DNA of 64,000 nt from Actinacidiphila guanduensis. GTDB taxonomy: Bacteria; Actinomycetota; Actinomycetes; Streptomycetales; Streptomycetaceae. The position numbers were made by a program, and so were the translations under genes. Below the pieces are notes generated by a model. The model did no database searches. It worked only from the letters and a program-made list of their open reading frames with translations, and had not been told where the DNA came from. Below are positions 61,651 to 64,000 of this stretch, one piece after another. Numbering within the stretch: the first letter of the stretch is position 1; the number at the start of each line of letters is the position of its first letter. The DNA is taken from the NCBI RefSeq assembly GCF_900103985.1, contig NZ_FNIE01000010.1, positions 289,752 through 353,751 of the forward strand. The letters are read 5' to 3'.

Positions 61651-61792
61651 GCAACATCGAGCGGAACACTGCGATCGCCTGTTACGTACGCCGGCACAAC
61701 GCCCGAGCGAGCCGAGGGCCGACTTCGCGTCCGACCCACCGATCCGGAACCGGACCGATTACCCGGCCGAGGTTGCGTGTCAGACCGAGAGC
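61651..61792 (+). mobile_element. Second, different transposase tail fragment
   Basis: Directly after the IS630 piece, ERNTAIACYVRRHNARA is followed in another frame by ADFASDPPIRNRTDYPAEVA, resembling the end of another transposase type (YIRWRNARA...PIRTWTDYP). Frameshift and mosaic structure indicate a decayed insertion scar. Confidence 0.5.
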
Positions 61793-62793
61793 TGACGGCG
61801 CAGCCATGCCACTCGGGCGGCAATGGCGTCCTGCGAAATCACGGCCTGAGGGGCCACGACGTCGAACCCGTGGAACCCGCCGGGCCAGACGTGCAGCTCG
61901 AGGCGGCCGCCCGCCTGCCATATGCGGCTCGCGTAGGCGACGTCCTCGTCGCGGAACGTCTCGGCCGACCCGACGTCGATGAACGTGGGCGGCAGGCCGG
62001 AGAGGTCCGCCGTTCGGGAAGGCGCAGCGTAGGGGGACACGTCCGGTCCTCCGCGAACGCCCTCGCCGAGGAGCGCGTTCCACCCGGTCTCGTTCGAGGA
62101 GCTGTCCCAGATGCCGACGCCGCGCATCTGCTGAGCAGAGGGCGAGTCGTTGCAGTCATCAAGCATCGGCGACAGGAGCAGCTGGGCCAGGACTGCCGGG
62201 CCGTTGCGGTCGCGTGCCATCAAGGTGACGCCTGCCGCGAGGCCACCGCCGGCGCTCGCGCCGCCGACGACGATGCGTTCAAGGTCGATGTTGAGCTCGT
62301 GGGCGTGATCCGACACCCACACCAGGCCCGCGTAGCAATCCTCGACGGGGCCCGGGTGGGGAGTCTCGGGTGCGAGCCGGTACTCGACCGAGACCACGGC
62401 CATGCCCATCGGCTCGGCCAGATTCAGTATTTCGACCAGGCCGAACCGGTTGTCTCCGACCATCATGCCGCCGCCGTGGATGTGGTAAACCGTCGGGGTC
62501 GGGGTCGTCGCGTGCTTCGGGAGACAGATCAGCAGCGAGATATCCGGTTCCCCCTCCGGCCCTGGCACCGCCCGCTCCTCCACGCTGTAGGTGCCACCGC
62601 GCGAGAGGACCCCGTCGGTCGGGGTCTCCACCCCGGGGACGGGCTTGCGCATCTCAGCGATGTTGTCCAAACGGTAGGCGTCGGGGGAGCGCAGGCCGGT
62701 CAGGATGTCAACCACGGGAGCGAGCTCTGGGTCGAAGGGCGGGGGCGGTCCGACCGGTTGGGCGGATGACCGGTCCGTGATGTGCGTCGTCAT
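61780..62793 (-). CDS. Alpha/beta-hydrolase esterase (HSL/Abhydrolase_3 family)
   Basis: This 337-residue cytoplasmic esterase of the hormone-sensitive-lipase family has oxyanion motif YHIHGGGMMVGD, nucleophile Ser in VVGGASAGGGLAAG, Asp in DVGSAETFRDEDVAYA and His in WPGGFHGFDVVAP, so the triad is complete. It would hydrolyse short acyl esters. ATG 62793 has AAGGA 8 bases before it. Its stop lies in the transposase scar, suggesting the insertion reached the gene end without breaking it. A dyad 57-73 bases upstream may be an operator. Confidence 0.9.
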   Translation of the reverse strand: MTTHITDRSSAQPVGPPPPFDPELAPVVDILTGLRSPDAYRLDNIAEMRKPVPGVETPTDGVLSRGGTYSVEERAVPGPEGEPDISLLICLPKHATTPTPTVYHIHGGGMMVGDNRFGLVEILNLAEPMGMAVVSVEYRLAPETPHPGPVEDCYAGLVWVSDHAHELNIDLERIVVGGASAGGGLAAGVTLMARDRNGPAVLAQLLLSPMLDDCNDSPSAQQMRGVGIWDSSSNETGWNALLGEGVRGGPDVSPYAAPSRTADLSGLPPTFIDVGSAETFRDEDVAYASRIWQAGGRLELHVWPGGFHGFDVVAPQAVISQDAIAARVAWLRRQLSV

Positions 62794-62849
62794 GCGTATT
62801 CCTTGCGGTAGTCAACTGGGTGTCTGCCTGCTCAGGTCACGGGGGCATC

Positions 62850-62866
62850 GCTACATGTCACGTAGC
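62850..62866. promoter_or_regulatory. Operator-like dyad upstream of the esterase
   Basis: GCTACATGTCACGTAGC has GCTAC/GTAGC arms and near-complete inner symmetry, centred about 65 bases before the esterase ATG. The size suits a TetR-type dimer. The rest of the 62794-63106 gap shows no gene. Confidence 0.5.
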
Positions 62867-63106
62867 CGATGCGGCCCGGCATCTGGTGGGCCGGCCTGAG
62901 GGTTCGCAAACCGGTGACGCGCAACCGATCTGGAGAGGCGCGGCGCGATCTCGACGGCCGGACGACCGCCGGAAGCGCGACGACGGCGTCGTCGACGCGC
63001 ATCCCGGCACTGCCGAGCGGCGTCTGGAGAATCCTCTCCGCGAAGGAGGGGGTTCCGCCGTCGGATCGAGCTGTTCGCGAGTGGGTACTCGGAGCCGGTG
63101 CCCGGC

Positions 63107-63892
63107 TCAGACGGTCGGGACGGTGCCGCCGTCGATCACGTACTCGGCTCCTACGATGGCCGAGGCGCGGTCCGAGACAAGGAAGCCGACCAGGTCCGCA
63201 ACCTCTTCCGTCGTTGCGAACCTTCCGAGTGGAACCCCTCCGAGGGAATCCATCACGCTCTGCTTCGCCTCCTCGCGGGTCAGTCCGTTGCCCTCGGCGA
63301 GCTGGTCGATGAAGCCCTCATACGCTCCGGTCTGAATCCCCCCGGGGCTGAGGGCGTTCACTCGCACTCCTCGTGGCGCCAGTTCGTTCGCAAGACCCTT
63401 GCTGTACGTACGCAACGCACCCTTCGCTGACGCGTACGGCAACGTCGCGTCGTGCAGCGGCATCTGACGCTGGATCGACGTGACGTGGACAACTGCTCCT
63501 GATCCGGCCTCCACCATTGCCGGCAGCAGCGCTCGATCCAGTCGGACAGCTCCCAAGAAGTTCAGGTTGAGTTCCGCCAGCCAGTGCGCCTCAGTCGCTG
63601 CCGCGAACCCGCCAGGTGGGGTTGACGACCCTCCGACAACGTGCACCAGGATGTCCAGCGCACCTCCCTCAGAGATCTTGGACACCACAACCTCTGCACC
63701 ACCCACCGTGGAAGTGTCCGCCTCGATGAATCGGTCGGGGCGCTCGTAGCCGCCGGGCATAGTGCGTGCCGTGGTCCACACGTCGGCACCCATCTCTCGC
63801 AGTCTCTCCACGACGGCCTTGCCCGAGCCCTTCGAACCGCCCGTGACCAGCGCCCTGCGACCGTCGAGACGATCGCGATCTGTACCGGACAT
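63107..63892 (-). CDS. SDR-family oxidoreductase
   Basis: This 261-residue short-chain dehydrogenase has cofactor loop LVTGGSKGSGKAV, catalytic Ser in VVHVTSIQRQM and LPYASAKGALRTY with Tyr and Lys. The Arg in WTTARTMPG after beta-2 favours NADP. ATG 63892 has GGAG 6 bases upstream, better than the GTG at 63904. It lies just downstream of a small partial gene on the same strand. Substrate unknown. Confidence 0.9.
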   Translation of the reverse strand: MSGTDRDRLDGRRALVTGGSKGSGKAVVERLREMGADVWTTARTMPGGYERPDRFIEADTSTVGGAEVVVSKISEGGALDILVHVVGGSSTPPGGFAAATEAHWLAELNLNFLGAVRLDRALLPAMVEAGSGAVVHVTSIQRQMPLHDATLPYASAKGALRTYSKGLANELAPRGVRVNALSPGGIQTGAYEGFIDQLAEGNGLTREEAKQSVMDSLGGVPLGRFATTEEVADLVGFLVSDRASAIVGAEYVIDGGTVPTV

Positions 63893-63930
63893 TTTTCTCT
63901 CCACTGAAGATCGAGGTGGTGCGGATTCGG

Positions 63931-64000
63931 TCAGGCCGGATGGTTGGCGATGACGAGTTCGGCGATGCCGTCGTCCTGCAGCGCGAAACGGTAGTCAAGC
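63931..64000 (-). CDS. C-terminal end of a SnoaL/NTF2-like protein, truncated by window edge
   Basis: Only the last 22 codons are inside the window: LDYRFALQDDGIAELVIANHPA and a TGA at 63931-63933. The strand pattern resembles the final beta-hairpin of SnoaL/NTF2-like small proteins. The call is tentative. The SDR starts 38 bases later, so the two are probably one operon. Confidence 0.4.
   Translation of the reverse strand, partial: LDYRFALQDDGIAELVIANHPA

Noticed and set aside
62900..62915. GGTTCGCAAACC as a tRNA T-arm
   Set aside because: No acceptor stem, anticodon arm or D-arm could be folded around it.

Overview
The window is very GC-rich, its third codon positions are almost all G or C, and GTG starts and long GC hairpin terminators are common. 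Together with the gene content (ROK regulators, an NgcEFG-type chitin-sugar importer, a gamma-butyrolactone locus, a secreted PGRP amidase) this points to a Streptomyces or close relative. From memory, the order from the beta-oxidation gene through dxs, xylFGH, ROK, ngcEFG and aconitase to the HTH-MurA fusion matches the SCO6026 to SCO5998 stretch of S. coelicolor, so roughly the first 20 kb looks like conserved chromosome core.

Region by region. 1-5.6 kb: the end of a beta-oxidation dehydrogenase, a membrane-anchored thioredoxin-fold protein without CXXC, a cationic amino acid transporter, and dxs. 5.9-10.8 kb: a xylose-type ABC importer (xylH-xylG-xylF) with its ROK repressor. 11-14.4 kb: an NgcEFG-type importer with a DasR-like operator upstream. 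14.8-20.5 kb: aconitase, a small membrane protein, and an XRE-HTH/EPSP-synthase (MurA-like) fusion; two palindromes of the form TATCTC-N6-GAGATA sit at the acnA and murA-like promoters. 20.5-31.5 kb: a secreted GH3 glycosidase with a divergent ROK regulator, an unusual protein with serine at every third residue, a secreted PGRP amidase, a sirtuin, and a Tat-exported phospholipase C. 31.6-38.8 kb: a tightly overlapping gamma-glutamylation operon (permease, glutamine-synthetase-like ligase, PuuD-type hydrolase, aldehyde dehydrogenase, SDR) with a divergent FadR/GntR regulator and a perfect operator-like palindrome. 39-41.4 kb: arginine deiminase and ornithine carbamoyltransferase. 41.4-46.1 kb: the Hen1-Pnkp RNA-repair pair. 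46.3-53.1 kb: homocysteine methyltransferase, an F420-type oxidoreductase, a MazG-like protein, an AAA ATPase, a DUF1697 protein and a ManA-like isomerase. 53.1-53.5 kb: a degenerate 55-bp tandem repeat array. 53.7-57.2 kb: a gamma-butyrolactone signalling locus (AfsA-type synthase, HAD phosphatase, NAD(P)-dependent reductase, divergent TetR receptor). 57.4-64 kb: a looser accessory stretch with ogt, a DHFR-like protein, a frameshifted WD40 gene, transposase remnants, an esterase and an SDR.

The genes point to a saprophyte that imports plant and chitin sugars (xylFGH, GH3, ngcEFG), uses amines and arginine as nitrogen sources, repairs cleaved RNA, and runs a quorum-type butyrolactone switch. 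The least explained elements are the Ser-x-x repeat protein, the paired palindromes around the murA-like gene, the 55-bp array next to manA, the heptamer array upstream of hen1, and a pair of DnaA boxes at 49.1 kb. No rRNA, tRNA or CRISPR array was recognised.
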